Below, one piece after another: positions 1 through 11,279 of a stretch of DNA of 64,000 nt. The stretch is from Erpobdella octoculata (lineage: Eukaryota; Annelida; Clitellata; Hirudinida; Erpobdellidae): NCBI GenBank assembly GCA_963978895.1, contig OZ022242.1, forward strand, positions 38,444,179 through 38,508,178, written 5' to 3'. The notes under the pieces are model-generated. The model did not search any database, was not told the DNA's origin, and worked only from the letters and a program-made list of their open reading frames with translations. Made by a program: the position numbers and the translations under genes. Every line of letters begins with the position of its first letter. Positions within the stretch are counted from its first letter, which is position 1.

Positions 1-279
1 TTGAAGTTATTTGATTCAAACATTATAACATAACCGATAAATTAAATAGTTATTATTTATTTTATATATTATTTATTTTATGACAATTATTTTATATTTA
101 AATAAATACATTCACAAATAAAACGTTCAACTACATTAAAATTTAACACACTTTTTATAACAAACGTTACTTTAAAAAAATTAATTAAATTTATTTGCCG
201 TCGTTTTGAACTGACATGTTTTAAATGATAATTTAACAAACCAAATAATATAGTAATGTTTTAACTTGAAAATTCTAAC
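1..279. other. AT-rich intron sequence of gene A
   Basis: This stretch lies downstream of the lectin exon donor of gene A (GT at 279-278 on the minus strand) and holds no recognisable exon. The CUB-like, sushi-like, linker, membrane and tail exons expected for this gene must lie to the left of the window. Confidence 0.7.
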
Positions 280-789
280 CATTCAGGCAAGTATAAGAAA
301 CTTCTAAGAAAAGTTTAAGATATTTGTGACACGGCGTAATAGCCTTGATTTCTGCTACCCTCAATTCGCACTGCTGCTTGCCGAAACATTTTGGACCAAC
401 CAGGTTATTTACGTCACTGTAACATCCGATAAACTTATGGTCTTTAAGATTGGATTCACTGGGCTCGTCTTCATCTTGTAAACATCGGCCGAAATTTCTG
501 CGGCCGATTATGGCTTCGTCGATTATAAGAACCTGGTTTTTATCACACTTCGGTGTAAAGGCATCCGAAATGCAGTATTCTTCTTTGGTCACTAATTTGG
601 AAATAAATTAAACACAGATAAAAAAAATTAACTAGAAAACTTGATAAAACTGATATACCATTGCAATCACAAGTTTTAATAACTGTACACAAAAAGGACA
701 TCCGTGATAAACCTAAACCTACTTGCTATTTCAAAGCCATCGACCATTGTCAGTACACATAGAAAGGTGCATAGAAAGAATCCAGTCAT
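280..789 (-). CDS. Gene A: lectin/CUB-like receptor, 5' exons only
   Basis: Partial gene cut by the left window edge. Exon 1 (789-723) starts at the ATG giving a hydrophobic signal peptide (MTGFFLCTFLCVLTMVDG) and ends in phase 1 before GTAGGT. Exon 2 (591-280) encodes a complete SUEL-type lectin domain of about 100 residues: it opens E-E-Y-C, then GRRNFGRC, FIGCYSDV, a C-x-GKQQC motif, and closes with a K-Y-L stretch and Y-T-C. The usual D-P-C motif of rhamnose-binding lectins is replaced by T-P-C-H. Its own TATA-like box and shared 15-bp element lie upstream. The remaining exons are inferred from the neighbouring paralogs. SUEL lectins typically bind rhamnose or galactose; the ligand here is unknown. 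Confidence 0.85.
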
Positions 790-879
790 CTTGTATTATA
801 TTAAAACAACAAATACACGCAAACAAGTCAGAGAGAACATGCGAACGATTAAAAACCAATCTCAAAAACCTTTGCGTTT

Positions 880-928
880 ATTATATATACTACTAGGCTC
901 AATGATACAAACAGGGATCGTCTCAGAA
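880..928 (-). promoter_or_regulatory. Promoter of gene A: shared element plus TATA-like box
   Basis: The shared element (GGGATCGTCTCAGAA on the plus strand, 914-928) lies about 25 bp upstream of TATATATAA (889-881, minus strand), which is about 90 bp upstream of the ATG at 789. The spacing is the shortest in the array. It begins about 190 bp from the stop codon of gene B, so the intergenic space is almost entirely promoter plus 3' flank. Confidence 0.65.
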
Positions 929-1110
929 CTTAAAAAAAACTTTATTTCGAAAACAATTTATATTACAAAAACAACTTATGCATTATTAGATTATAAACAT
1001 ATTGGTGAGTATTCGTGTTTTTAAAAATCCAATTTATAATGCTCATGTCGTCATTTAATAAGTTCTTCTACAAGCATTGCAATTTTATTGTAATTTCTAG
1101 CAGACTTGTA

Positions 1111-3095
1111 TTACAAAATTGGTTCTTCTTTTTTAACCAAAGTCTGATCAAGTTCAAAATATTGGGCATTATTTTCTTGAAAACAGGGGTCGTCACAAAC
1201 TCCACCGTTGAACTCTTTGTACCCAGAAAGCATCTTATCAACAGGTTGTACCATTGTTCCGTTATTGTACACTGGCATCTGCTTCAGTCCTTTTGATTTA
1301 CTCATAGCGTAATGTCTAAATAAAAACGCAATGGTACCGTTCATATAAGTCAATGTAAAAATTAAATTCTGCGGTGAAAATTCAGTTTATTAATTTTTAG
1401 AAAATTTACCTCTTCAGACATACAAGACCCAAGCAGGCTATCAAAAGACATAACACGAGACCAATCATTACAATGGCAAAAATAGTGACCACTGAAAAAT
1501 GATAAGAGTTGCGTTTTTAAAATTATTTTTAAAGATTGTTTATTATTTAAAACAAACATTTTTTCAAACTAACTTTGGTTGTCGTTATCTTTAACTTTTG
1601 CCACAACCGCTGGTTCGTCATTAAAATGAGTTTGGTGAGCTGTAATAGTCGTAAAAAGATTTTCAAAAATAAGTAGATCAACCTTTAATGCAAGACTAAC
1701 CGTAGCTGCAGTTTCCAATGACGCCGATCCAACGTTGTCCTTGACACTTGAGCTGCCATCTGAGTCGAGTGGAATAACATCCAATGATGGCTTCGTTTTC
1801 AGTTCTTTTCAACCAAGCATCAGCTGGTGGAATCAAATCTGAACATCCTGTGGCTGAAACAGAAACAAATCACAGTCTGTTACAGTTTCAGAACACATGG
1901 AAAACAAACTCGAATAACTAAACTGATCAGCTACCTTCTAATTTTAAGAGAAGACTAGTCAACGATTGCCAATTTTCAGATGACTCAAAAATCATCTCGA
2001 CTCCATTGGATTCTGTAATATAACTTGATATTTTGTTTCCTCCACTCGGCCTTCCCCAGCAGATATCTGATTGTTTAGTTTTGTCCAGTTTGTCCACAAT
2101 AAAACCAATTTTTTTGCATTTAGACTTCTGCTGAAAGAATCGGAAAAAGTAAATCTGCTCTCTGGAGCTGCCACTTATTTCTGTAGAAGAAGAAACGTTC
2201 TCTTTGAAGTGAGCGACTCTGATGCTGATTTTTTGTCCAGCTAGAGACTCGATGGACCACGGACGATTCTTTTCTCCGCAACTTGTTCTTGGATTTTTGG
2301 AAATAAAAAGATGTTGCATCTCTGTAGACAAACTGACGCTGCAGTGATGATTTTCTTGGATCACTTGAAATCATAGAAATCGTTTATATCACACATATAC
2401 CCTCTACTCGCGTATGTTTCTAAATCAACGTACATAATATCCAATGTCTGTATATTCGCATGTCTGTGTATTTATGTCAGAACACCGTGTAATGCAGTCA
2501 GTTATTTTTTTAAATAATTAATTTTTGACGATTTATTGCTATTAATTAAATATTTCGCAGTAGAAAACAGCTATGAAATACCTTTGACACAGGAATAAGT
2601 GATGTCAAGGTACAGCTTCAAATATTTATAGCACGTTGACTTAGCCTGAATGTGTGCCACAGAAACATCGCACTGCCGTTTCCCAGAGCATTGCGGTTCG
2701 ATCACGTCAGCAACGTCGCTGTAGCACCCGATAAACTTCCCGTCGTTCAGGTTGGCTTCACTGGGATCCACTTCGTCTATCAGGCACCGTCCCAGTTTTT
2801 TCCGGCCGTAAAGGGCTTGATCAATTAGGATGATCTCGTCTTGAAGACAACGCGGTTGAAACACCTCAGAAAAACAGTATTCCTCGGCTTTTTGGGCAGC
2901 GGTAATTGAGGTACAGAAAGCAAATTTAAAAATTGTTTAGAAATAGAACACAAAACCATTTCTTGTATATTTATTAAAAGGTAATTATTTTTTAAACATA
3001 GAAACTGAATTTTCCTAACCTTTTACTAAAACTGTAACTAAGCCTGACAGTAAAACGCAGAATAGAACAAACTTTATTAGAACACTCACAAACAT
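1111..3095 (-). CDS. Gene B: SUEL lectin / CUB-like / sushi-like type I membrane protein
   Basis: Seven exons: 3095-3020, 2887-2582, 2363-1935, 1853-1701, 1639-1574, 1491-1410, 1315-1111. The spliced frame is open for 438 residues. Signal peptide about 1-20 (MFVSVLIKFVLFCVLLSG); SUEL lectin 26-127; CUB-like 128-270 with N-H-H-C, S-C-G-E-K-N, P-W-S-I-E and a second C...C pair; four-cysteine sushi-like module 271-321 ending R-W-I-G-V-I-G-N-C; linker 322-343; membrane helix about 344-371; tail to 438. The tail starts R-H-Y-A-M-S-K-S-K, carries Y-N-N-G-T and ends Q-Y-F-E-L-D-Q-T-L-V-K-K. Predicted cell-surface receptor-like lectin; ligand and signalling partner unknown. The YFEL motif fits both YxxPhi endocytic and YxxL kinase-type signals. 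Confidence 0.85.
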
Positions 3096-3152
3096 GTCGA
3101 ATTTCAGAATAAATATAAAAAAGGTATTTGGTAAAAATATGTGTTGGAGGGC

Positions 3153-3228
3153 TTATAAAGGTTTTAGAGTGTGTAGTAACACATGCAAAAACGAGAAGAA
3201 ATGTTTACAACAAGGGATCGTCTCAAAA
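3153..3228 (-). promoter_or_regulatory. Promoter of gene B: shared element plus TATA-like box
   Basis: The element (plus strand GGGATCGTCTCAAAA, 3214-3228) is one of the exact consensus copies. A TTTATAAG box on the minus strand (3159-3153) follows 55 bp downstream, about 60 bp before the ATG at 3095. Confidence 0.7.
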
Positions 3229-3404
3229 TGCGGAAAAACAGTTTAAGTTCATTACCAGCTGCCAACTACTTAAATATTTCAGCAAAAACAAAACTGTTTT
3301 AAATAAACAGTAATATAACTTACAAACACATTATTAAAATAAACCAATTAATGGAAAAGTAACTAAATTAATAAATCAATTAAATTAAATCGATAAAATT
3401 AAAA

Positions 3405-4220
3405 TTAAACAATTGACACGCCATCATCATCATCGTCATCATCGTCTTTATGACAATTGGACGTTTTCTTGTAACTTCCATACTGCTTCAGAATAACTTT
3501 TTTGATTTCTTCATCTGATCTAATGCACAACCTAAATGTATATTCAATCAACGGTCAATTGAACTTGACACAAATTGGTAGGCAGAGGTTAAAGCATAAA
3601 CAAGTTCTAAAGTATATCAAAATTTAACTCAAAGTAACTAATTTTGATAGATAATAACTGTAATCAAGAAATTATTTAATAAAGTTGTTTACAATTAAAA
3701 GTTTAATATTTTAGTTTCTTAAAAATTTTCAGAGACAAGCCCTTTGAACTTTTAGAAAAAATTAACACAAACTTTACTTTTTAAGCAACAGGACCCCTGA
3801 AAAACCTATTAAAAAGCAAGCAATTGATCCAATAATGATGAGAGAGTAGACAGTAGCGACTGAAAATATAGAAGACATATAAATAGCCTTGTCGTTTGAA
3901 AAGGAAATTTTTTTATATTACTAGCGAGGATTTGAAATTTAGATGAAAAATCACAGATTTCCTTTATAAAATAATAATAAAAGCCGTCCTGCGCCTTTCC
4001 AAACCAACCTTTTTAGTAGTTATATATAATGAAAACTTTACTAAAATAAGTAATCGCGTATATAATATCATAGAGGATTAAACATAAACTTCCTATTTGA
4101 ACTAATAAACAAAACTCTAAAACACAACAAATATACCGCATTTAATTTCTATTTTGATGAAACGTATTTTTTTATTAAACCATTTTTACCTTCTGAAGAT
4201 GATTCGTATCCAAACGCCAT
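3405..4220 (-). CDS. Gene C: miniature membrane protein lacking the lectin ectodomain
   Basis: Three exons: 4220-4190, 3859-3778, 3531-3405, giving 79 residues. The first (starting MAFGYESSSE) matches the position and phase of the linker exon of the large genes. The second is exactly 82 nt with the same phases (1 in, 2 out) and encodes the membrane helix (ending G-V-L-L-L-K). The third encodes a tail whose start resembles that of the paralogs (Q-Y-G-S-Y-K-K here, Q-Y-G-K in D and F) but ends in eight aspartates and lacks the YFEL motif. No signal peptide, lectin, CUB-like or sushi-like exon is visible between it and gene D. An upstream TATATATAAAAT run lies near 4411-4424, without the shared 15-bp element. 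It could be a decoy or adaptor partner of the large proteins, or a decaying 5'-truncated copy; the ATG is the first in the exon but is not proven. Confidence 0.65.
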
Positions 4221-4591
4221 GCTTTTCGCACAAACACAACAAGCCACGTTTGACGAAAAATTTTATTTGTAAAGAGAAAATATAAACCTTAAAGAGAATT
4301 CAAATTCTCGAAAAAATATGCGGCTTTGATTGTTTACAAATTTAAAACATGGTAACGGCGCTCGCACGAAGGTACGTTTTTAAAATTTATTTATTTATTT
4401 ATTTATTATTTTATATATATCGGTGTAAAACATTTTTCACATATGAAAACAATCTGGCAAACTTTGTTTTAATTTTTAATTCATAACGAACTTTCAAAGA
4501 AGACATTTTTTTCTAAAACACAAAGTATTGAATAACAAACATAACAGTTCTCAATGAAATATATAGCTCAAAATCACCCACTTAACTAATA
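4221..4591. other. Interval between genes C and D
   Basis: AT-rich, with an ATTT repeat run near 4385-4408 and a TATA-like run on the minus strand near 4411-4424 that could serve gene C. I see no exon and no copy of the shared promoter element. Confidence 0.5.
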
Positions 4592-6656
4592 TTAACAAAT
4601 CGGTTTTTTTACGAAAGCTTGATCTAGTTCAAAATAAGCAGCACCATCTTGTTCAGCGATCTCTGAAATCCTCGATCCGTTGACATTGAGTATAGTTTTA
4701 TCAGAGTCATAAAACGGATCAACGGCTGAAGAATTTTTTAACGATCCGTTACCGTACATTGTCCCTGCTGTCCCGGTTTCTATTTTGCCATATTGAGACA
4801 TCTGTTTCATTGCTTTGGACTTGCTCTTTGCATAGTACCTACAAACGTTGTTCAATTAAAACTTTTAGACAAGTTTTCTTGGCTTAGAATGTCAGAACAT
4901 TAGCATTAGAAGCATACAAAATCTGTATAAAAGCACAGGAAATGAATGTACAAGATTCAAGTAACTAATTTTACCAAATAAAAACTAACCGATTTAAAGC
5001 CACAAGACCTAAGCAAACGATCAAAAAGCAGATGACAAAACCGGCCATGGCGATAGCAACAATTGTAACAACTGAGTCAAAAAATTATTATGATAGTAAA
5101 ATTGCTTTGCTAATTTACATTTCATAAATTTATAATTACCAAAACTGTCGTTGTTTTCAATAGTTTTATTTTCGGGAATGGCTTCTCTTGCAACTTCGTG
5201 CCCTGAATCGAAAATGGAAATTATTAAGTTTTTAAAACTTCTATAAAATAAAATTATTGTTTTTTTTTTATAAACCGTGACTGCAGTTTCCAATGACGCC
5301 AATCCAAAGTTGTCCTTGACATTTAAGTTGCCATCTGAGTCGAGTGGAATAACATCCAATGATGGCTTCGTTTTCAGTTCTTTTCAACCAAGCATCAGCT
5401 GGCGGAATCAGATCTGAACATCCTGTGGCTAAATTAAAATTTATTTGCCAACGTCGCAAGGGTTAAAAGCAATTTTAAAAAATAATTCGCAAAAATGACA
5501 TTTCACCTTCTAAAGTAACCAAAAATAAATTCATTTTATGATCTTCTTTATCACCTTCCAAAACCAGTTCAACTGAATTTGACACTGAAACGAAAACGTT
5601 TGATTCGCCTGTATTTTGAGATGTGTAATTTTTAAAACATATCACAACTTTCTTTTTGATTTCATGGTCAATCAAAAATCCTCGTTTTTGGCAAAATCCT
5701 TCATTACCGGATGTTATCTTTTTGAAAACTAATCCAGTCACGTGATTCAAATCTAGTTGCACAAGACTGGCCTTGACTTTTTGACCCGGGGAGGTTTCAA
5801 TGGTCCATGGCCTGACTTTTGACCCGCAGCCACTAGCCCCGGAAAATGGAAGGCTAGAAAGGTGATACATTCCAGTTTCCAATTTAATCATACAGTGGTG
5901 GTTTTCTTGAACAACTGTTTGTTAAGGAATTAAATAGATTTTTTAATTACTCAATAGAATTATGAAAATAAATAAACTTAAAATTTTTATGGAAAATATA
6001 GTATAGTTTAATTCAATAAATGTTTATATTAATTTATTAAATGTATATGTTAATTTATTAAATGTATATGTTAATTTATTAAATGTTTATGTTAATTTAT
6101 TGAAAGTTTATGTTAATTTATTAAATATTAATATTAATTTATTAAATGTAGATGTTTTTTCGTTCACTAGTTAGTTGGGAAAAATTACTAACTTGGTAAA
6201 CATCTATATTCTACTTCCAGATAATGTTTCAAATATTGATGACACGTAGTCTTAACTTTTATCTTAGCAACAAAAAGATCGCATTGTTGTTTCCCGATAC
6301 ATTGCGATTCCAAAATGTTCTTGACGTCGGCATAGCAACCAATAAAACTCGAGTCTTTCAAATTGGCATCATTAGGTGTACCTTCTTCAAATAGGCATCT
6401 GCCCGCCGTTCTCCTGCCAAAAATGGCTTCTTCGATTATAACAATTTCGTTCTGCTGACACCGGGGTTGAAAGACTTCAGAGTTGCAATACTCTTCTGCG
6501 GTATAAAAACATGAACTTAATTAGTGCTATAAAGTATATTATTATTATTATTATTATTATTCAGTTTTAAGCTTAAAAATTTTAAAATTATATCTCACCA
6601 GCTCGTGCTAACAACATTAAACAGTTGAAAACCAAGAAAACTGCACGAAAAAACAT
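4592..6656 (-). CDS. Gene D: SUEL lectin / CUB-like / sushi-like type I membrane protein
   Basis: Exons 6656-6599, 6495-6193, 5914-5507, 5428-5276, 5202-5140, 5071-4990 and 4838-4592 splice to an open frame of 437 residues. Signal peptide about 1-19 (MFFRAVFLVFNCLMLLARA), lectin 20-120, CUB-like 121-256 (second cysteine pair in F-C-Q-K-R-G-F and V-V-I-C-F), sushi-like 257-307, linker 308-328, helix 329-355, tail 356-437 starting R-Y-Y-A-K-S-K-S-K-A and ending A-Y-F-E-L-D-Q-A-F-V-K-K. Its lectin exon is almost identical to that of gene F, and the two tails share Q-M-S-Q-Y-G-K, so D and F look like the products of a recent duplication or conversion. The lectin-to-CUB intron contains a 22-bp tandem repeat. 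Confidence 0.87.
6001..6150. repeat. 22-bp tandem repeat in intron 2 of gene D
   Basis: About six to seven imperfect copies of a unit based on TTAATTTATTAAATGTATATG, confined to the intron between the lectin and CUB-like exons of gene D. No sign of function. Confidence 0.75.
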
Positions 6657-6744
6657 TATATTAAACTTTAAAAGTCGAGTAAGAAACGACGTTATATATT
6701 CTGAATATGATAAAACTTTTTTAGAATAACATAAAAGTGCAAGC

Positions 6745-6824
6745 TTTTATATACTGGAGTATCAATACAACCTAAAATCAGCTTTGATCTTCATTATAAA
6801 ATGTTATAAGGGATCATCTCAAAA
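6745..6824 (-). promoter_or_regulatory. Promoter of gene D: shared element plus TATA box
   Basis: The element (plus strand GGGATCATCTCAAAA, 6810-6824, one change from consensus) is followed 57 bp downstream by a good TATATAAAA on the minus strand (6753-6745). The ATG is at 6656. Confidence 0.72.
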
Positions 6825-6936
6825 AGCTAAAGTTTGTTGACGATAAAATTTTTATAATAGAAATTTAAGAATATTTCAAACAGAATAAGACAAAAAAACA
6901 ATAAAAATTGTTTAAAAAAGTGCAGTTGGTTTGTTT

Positions 6937-8880
6937 TCACACAGCATCATTAATCGATTCGTTTTTGACGAGAGACTGGTCCAATTCAAAATACTGAGCA
7001 GCCTCCTGCGAGTAGCCAATGGTCCAGCCGTTAGTGTTTTCATTGTTAGAGCTGTACTCGGTCTTACCACTGGGGTAAGACATTGTTTTGTTCGGCTCAT
7101 CTTGTAAAGTCGTTTTTCCATTGTAACTCGGTACGTCGACAAAATCGTTGCCAAAAGGAGTTGAACGATTGAGTGCTCGCGATTTGCTCGTCGCGTAATA
7201 CCTGGTTCCAAAAATAGGGCTAATCTAATTAGAATGTACCTACAGAATAATAATGATAATGAACTGAAAAAGTTGAAATTTATCCAAACCTATTCAAAAG
7301 AACGACTCCTAGGCAAATGATCAAAAAGCAAATTACAAAGCCAGCCATGGCTATGCCGACTACAGTAACAACTAAAACAAGGAAGAATGTTAGATACATA
7401 TTATTTGTACATAAATAAATAGTAATGATTATCAAATTCAAATAGTTGTTTGTAACCAAAACTATCTGATTGCTCCTCTGGTTTAGCGGCTGTCATAGAA
7501 AAGCGTCCGGTTTCCGGACCTGACAAATATTTTGTATTATTTGCTTTTGAGTTCTATATAATACTGTAAGTCATTTAGTTATTTAACAAACTTGTACACC
7601 TAGACTACAGTTTCCAATGACACCAATCCATCGTTGTCCTTGACATTTGAGCTGCCATCTGAGTCGAGTGGAATAACATCCAATGATGGCTTCATTTTCT
7701 GTTCTTTTCAACCAAGCATCAGCTGGTGGAATCAGATCTGAACATCCTGTGGCTGTATCAACGTTTAGCCGTTAATGTTTTATTTTGTATCGGCAGTGTA
7801 TTGGTTAACATTTCAATCTTACCCTCCAAAAGAAACAGAAAGTACTGCTTTCCTAGTCCATTTAAAACAGCGTCTGACAGAAGAATTTCGACGGCATTAC
7901 TTTCAGAGACGTACACTAGTTCATTCTTCACAATGTTTCTATCATCAATCAGACAGATGTTAGAACGTTTTTTGTTCAACTTGTCTGCGACGTATCCTTG
8001 AGAAGAACATCTGTCATTTCCAAAAACGAATGTCAAAGATGTTGTTACGTTTTTGTTTTGAGCCTGAAAATGTATCATTCGTATGTTTATCTTTTGGCCC
8101 TGCAAAGTCTCTATCGTCCAAGGACGATTTGACGACCCGCATCCAAACTTGGACGATGGAGAAAATTGTGTTATCGAAATGTGTTGTTTCTCGTTATCCA
8201 GGGTGACTGAACACTGACGATTTTCTTGGACAACTGCATGAAACGTAACGCAAGATATGAACGTTATTAATAGTCTCTCTGAATTTACCTTTAAAGGTGA
8301 CAATAAATGTTTTAATTACACTAAATGGAGCTAAACTGGTAAACTTTAACCTAAGAGTTACTTTATCATATTTTTTGAAATATGTATTTATAGCTTACCT
8401 CGAATGCATGACCACTGGACTTCCAGATAGTATTTCAAATATTTATAGCACGGAACATCGGCATTGAGATCGTATACTTTTACTTGACATGATTTTTTCA
8501 TTGAGCACAATGGATCTAGCATTTCTCTAACGTCGTAGTAACAGCCGACTACTTTGGGATCTGTTGTATCCAGGTTTTTGTTTTCTTTCTTCTCGATGGC
8601 CAAACATCGTCCCAAATTTCTCCGACCAAAAATGGCTTTTTCTATAACGATTACTTCGTTCTGAAGACACGAAGGTTGGAATGTTTCTGAAATACAGTAT
8701 TCTTCAGTTTCAGTGCTGCCATAAAACTGCAGATCTGTCTCCTTCAATGCTTGACAATTAGAGATATTAAATAATTTCAATAAAAACTTTTGTTTAAAAA
8801 AAATGGATCTTGCAGTGCTAACCTCCATAGGTTATAAAAACGTTGGACAAGATGACTACATTGAAAATTAACACCGACAT
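6937..8880 (-). CDS. Gene E: SUEL lectin / CUB-like / sushi-like type I membrane protein
   Basis: Exons 8880-8823, 8749-8399, 8233-7823, 7752-7600, 7519-7457, 7371-7290 and 7201-6937; 460 residues in frame. The lectin exon is extended by about 15 residues at its start; I chose the acceptor at 8750 because it keeps phase 1 and has the best pyrimidine tract, but a shorter exon starting at E-Y-C is possible. Lectin about 36-136, CUB-like 137-273, sushi-like 274-324, linker 325-345, helix 346-372, tail 373-460 ending Q-Y-F-E-L-D-Q-S-L-V-K-N. The lectin resembles that of gene J (E-T-F-x-P-S-C, V-P-C-Y-K-Y-L, S-C-I-R-G), whereas the tail resembles that of gene G (N-G-W-T, S-x-F-G), so the gene looks mosaic. 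Confidence 0.82.
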
Positions 8881-8923
8881 CGTCAGAAACTAAAATGACT
8901 ATAATCCGTAAAGCAGAACAAGG

Positions 8924-9019
8924 ATTTAAATACGAAGAAACACAGCTTTAATTAAATGAACCTCAATGTATTGTTGCTCGAAGTAATAATTACTTATATT
9001 TGTGGGGGCCGTATCAAAA
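8924..9019 (-). promoter_or_regulatory. Promoter of gene E: degenerate shared element plus weak TATA box
   Basis: The element (plus strand GGGGCCGTATCAAAA, 9005-9019) matches 12 of 15 consensus bases and is the most diverged copy. The TATA-like box is TATTTAAAT on the minus strand (8932-8924), 73 bp downstream. Weaker or different expression from this gene would fit, but that is inference. Confidence 0.5.
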
Positions 9020-9151
9020 ATCTAAAAAAATCGAACCACGTTAACAAATTCTATTTGTGAAAATTATTGTTAAAAATGTTAATAATTTTTTTCTATTTAT
9101 ATAAAAAATTTTCTCATATTGTGTATAAGAACAATAATTAATTTTTCTCTT

Positions 9152-11047
9152 TTATAAAATAGGTTTTTTTATAAAAGCCTGATCCAGTTCAAAATAAGGA
9201 GCACTGTCTTGCTCAGCAACTTCTGACATTGGAGCTCCGTTTACGTTGTTGAGAATGGTTTTATCGGATCCATAAAATTGGTCTGGCCCCATTGGTCTGA
9301 TGGACCCGTTGTTGTACAACGATACCGCCCCGTGTTCCATTTTGCCGTATTGAGACATCTGTTTGATGGCTTTAGATTTGCTTACTGCATAGTACCTATA
9401 GAAAAAATAATAAATATACTTTAGTATGAACAAAACAATATTAGTTTAATCTTTAAAATGTGGAATAATAGGAATGTCAAAATATTTGTATTAGTGGCAG
9501 CGATATAGGCTTAAGGATTGGTAGTGCATAATACATAAATGCATTTGATATAGCACAGGTTAATGGCTTGTACATTCACAAAAACTAACCTATTTAAAAC
9601 TACAAGACCGAGACAAACAATCAGAAAACAAATAACAAATCCAGCCATAGCAATGGCAACAATTGGAACAACTGGATAAAAAAGTATTTAAAAGTTAAGT
9701 TGTTTTTATTGATTAAAAAAAATCAATCAAGTAATCTAATTACCAGAGATTTCATTGGTTCCTATGGGTTTACTTTCTGGAATGACTTCTTTTGAAATGT
9801 CATGTCCTATTTTAAAATTTGAAAAATGAAACTCCTACCTAATAATATTAATACAACTGAATTTCTTATTTCCAAACCATGACTACAGTTCCCGATGACT
9901 CCAATCCAACGTTGTCCTTGACACTTGAGTTGCCATCTGAGTCGAGTGGAATAACATCCAATGATGGCTTCGTTTTCAGTTCTTTTCAACCAGGCATCAA
10001 CTGGTGGAATCAGATCTGAACATCCTGTGGCTGTAAAATTAAAACTTGATTGTCAACGTTTTTCTATGATTTATTCGCTATCTAAATAACTTAATCGTAT
10101 TGATTATACCTTCTAAAGCAATTAAAAATAATTCAAATTTGTGATCCTCTTTCGTTTCCAGAATAACTTGTATTGAATAAGAAATTGAAACGTGAAAATT
10201 AACTTTGCCATGAGGTTGAGTTCTGTGGTTTCCCATGCATATCATTACTCTCTGTTTGTTATCCTGATCAATTAAAAACCCTTGTCTTTCGCAGTAATCG
10301 TCGTTTCCGGTATGTTTTTTCTCAAAAAACATTCCATCTTTTCCAGCTGTTTGGTTCGAGCTCAGTTCGACTATTGTTGTTTTGATCTTTTGACCCGGCG
10401 AGGTTTCAACGGTCCACGGCATAGCTTTCGACCCGCAGCCGCCAACCTTTGTTGTAGTAGTTAAGTATTGAATCCCGGATTCTAATCTTACCGTGCAATG
10501 GTGGTTGTCTTGAACAACTGGTAATAACAAACAAATAATTGATAAGAAGCCAAATTATTTGCTCTGGTTAAACCAACCCATTATCATGTAAATTGGAAAG
10601 AAGAATTACTAACTTGGTAAACATCTATATTCTACTTCCAGATAATGTTTCAAATATTGATGACACGTAGTCTTAACTTTTATCTTGACAACCGATAAAT
10701 CGCATTGTTGTTTCCCGACACATTGTGATTCCAAAATATTCTTGACGTCGGCATAGCAACCAATAAAACTAGAGTCTTTCAAATTGGCTTCATTAGGTGT
10801 ACCTTCCTCAAGTAGGCATCTGCCCGCCGTTCTCCTGCCAAAAATGGCCTCTTCGATTATAACAATTTCGTTCTGCTGACACCGAGGCTGAAAGACTTCG
10901 AATATGCAATATTCTTCTGCGTAACAATTAAATAACTAACCAATTTAAATAAAGAAAATTATATATTAAGACTTTATTATAAAAATTCTCACCGCCTTCC
11001 GTAAACAGAAAAGAAAAGCTAGAAAATAAAATGAGTTTAAAGAACAT
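9152..11047 (-). CDS. Gene F: SUEL lectin / CUB-like / sushi-like type I membrane protein
   Basis: Exons 11047-10993, 10916-10614, 10517-10110, 10030-9878, 9806-9744, 9671-9590 and 9395-9152; 435 residues. Signal peptide about 1-18 (MFFKLILFSSFSFLFTEG), lectin 19-119 (roughly 90 percent identical to gene D by eye), CUB-like 120-255 with a C-E-R-Q-G-F / M-I-C-M-G cysteine pair, sushi-like 256-306, linker 307-327, helix 328-354. The tail carries L-Y-N-N-G-S and ends P-Y-F-E-L-D-Q-A-F-I-K-K. Intron and 3' flanking sequence differ from gene D, so the similarity is concentrated in exons. Confidence 0.87.
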
Positions 11048-11125
11048 TTTTATATTAACGTTTTTGCGTTTTTAAACATCAAGTTTATTAACTGGCAGAT
11101 TTCCACTTAAAGCTAAAGCACTAGC

Positions 11126-11202
11126 TTTTATAGCCATGAGTAGCAAGACAAAACGATTTAGTGGCCTTGACATTCACGAACAATTTAGGGATCGTCTCAA
11201 AT
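11126..11202 (-). promoter_or_regulatory. Promoter of gene F: shared element plus TATA box
   Basis: The element (plus strand GGGATCGTCTCAAAT, 11188-11202) lies 55 bp upstream of CTATAAAA on the minus strand (11133-11126). The ATG is at 11047, about 80 bp further. Confidence 0.72.
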
Positions 11203-11279
11203 ATTCAAAATTTGAAATACGCCATCTAGATAATGAAAAAAAGTGCGTTTTAAAAACTTTATTACGATGTTATTTTATA

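Noticed and set aside
914..928. Shared promoter element read as an NF-kappaB site
   Set aside because: GGGATCGTCT lacks the required YYCC half of the kappaB consensus, so the factor is left unnamed.
704..1296. Plus-strand frames overlapping gene A exon 1, its promoter and the gene B tail
   Set aside because: They are shadows of the minus-strand exons and promoter, with no domain and no splice support.
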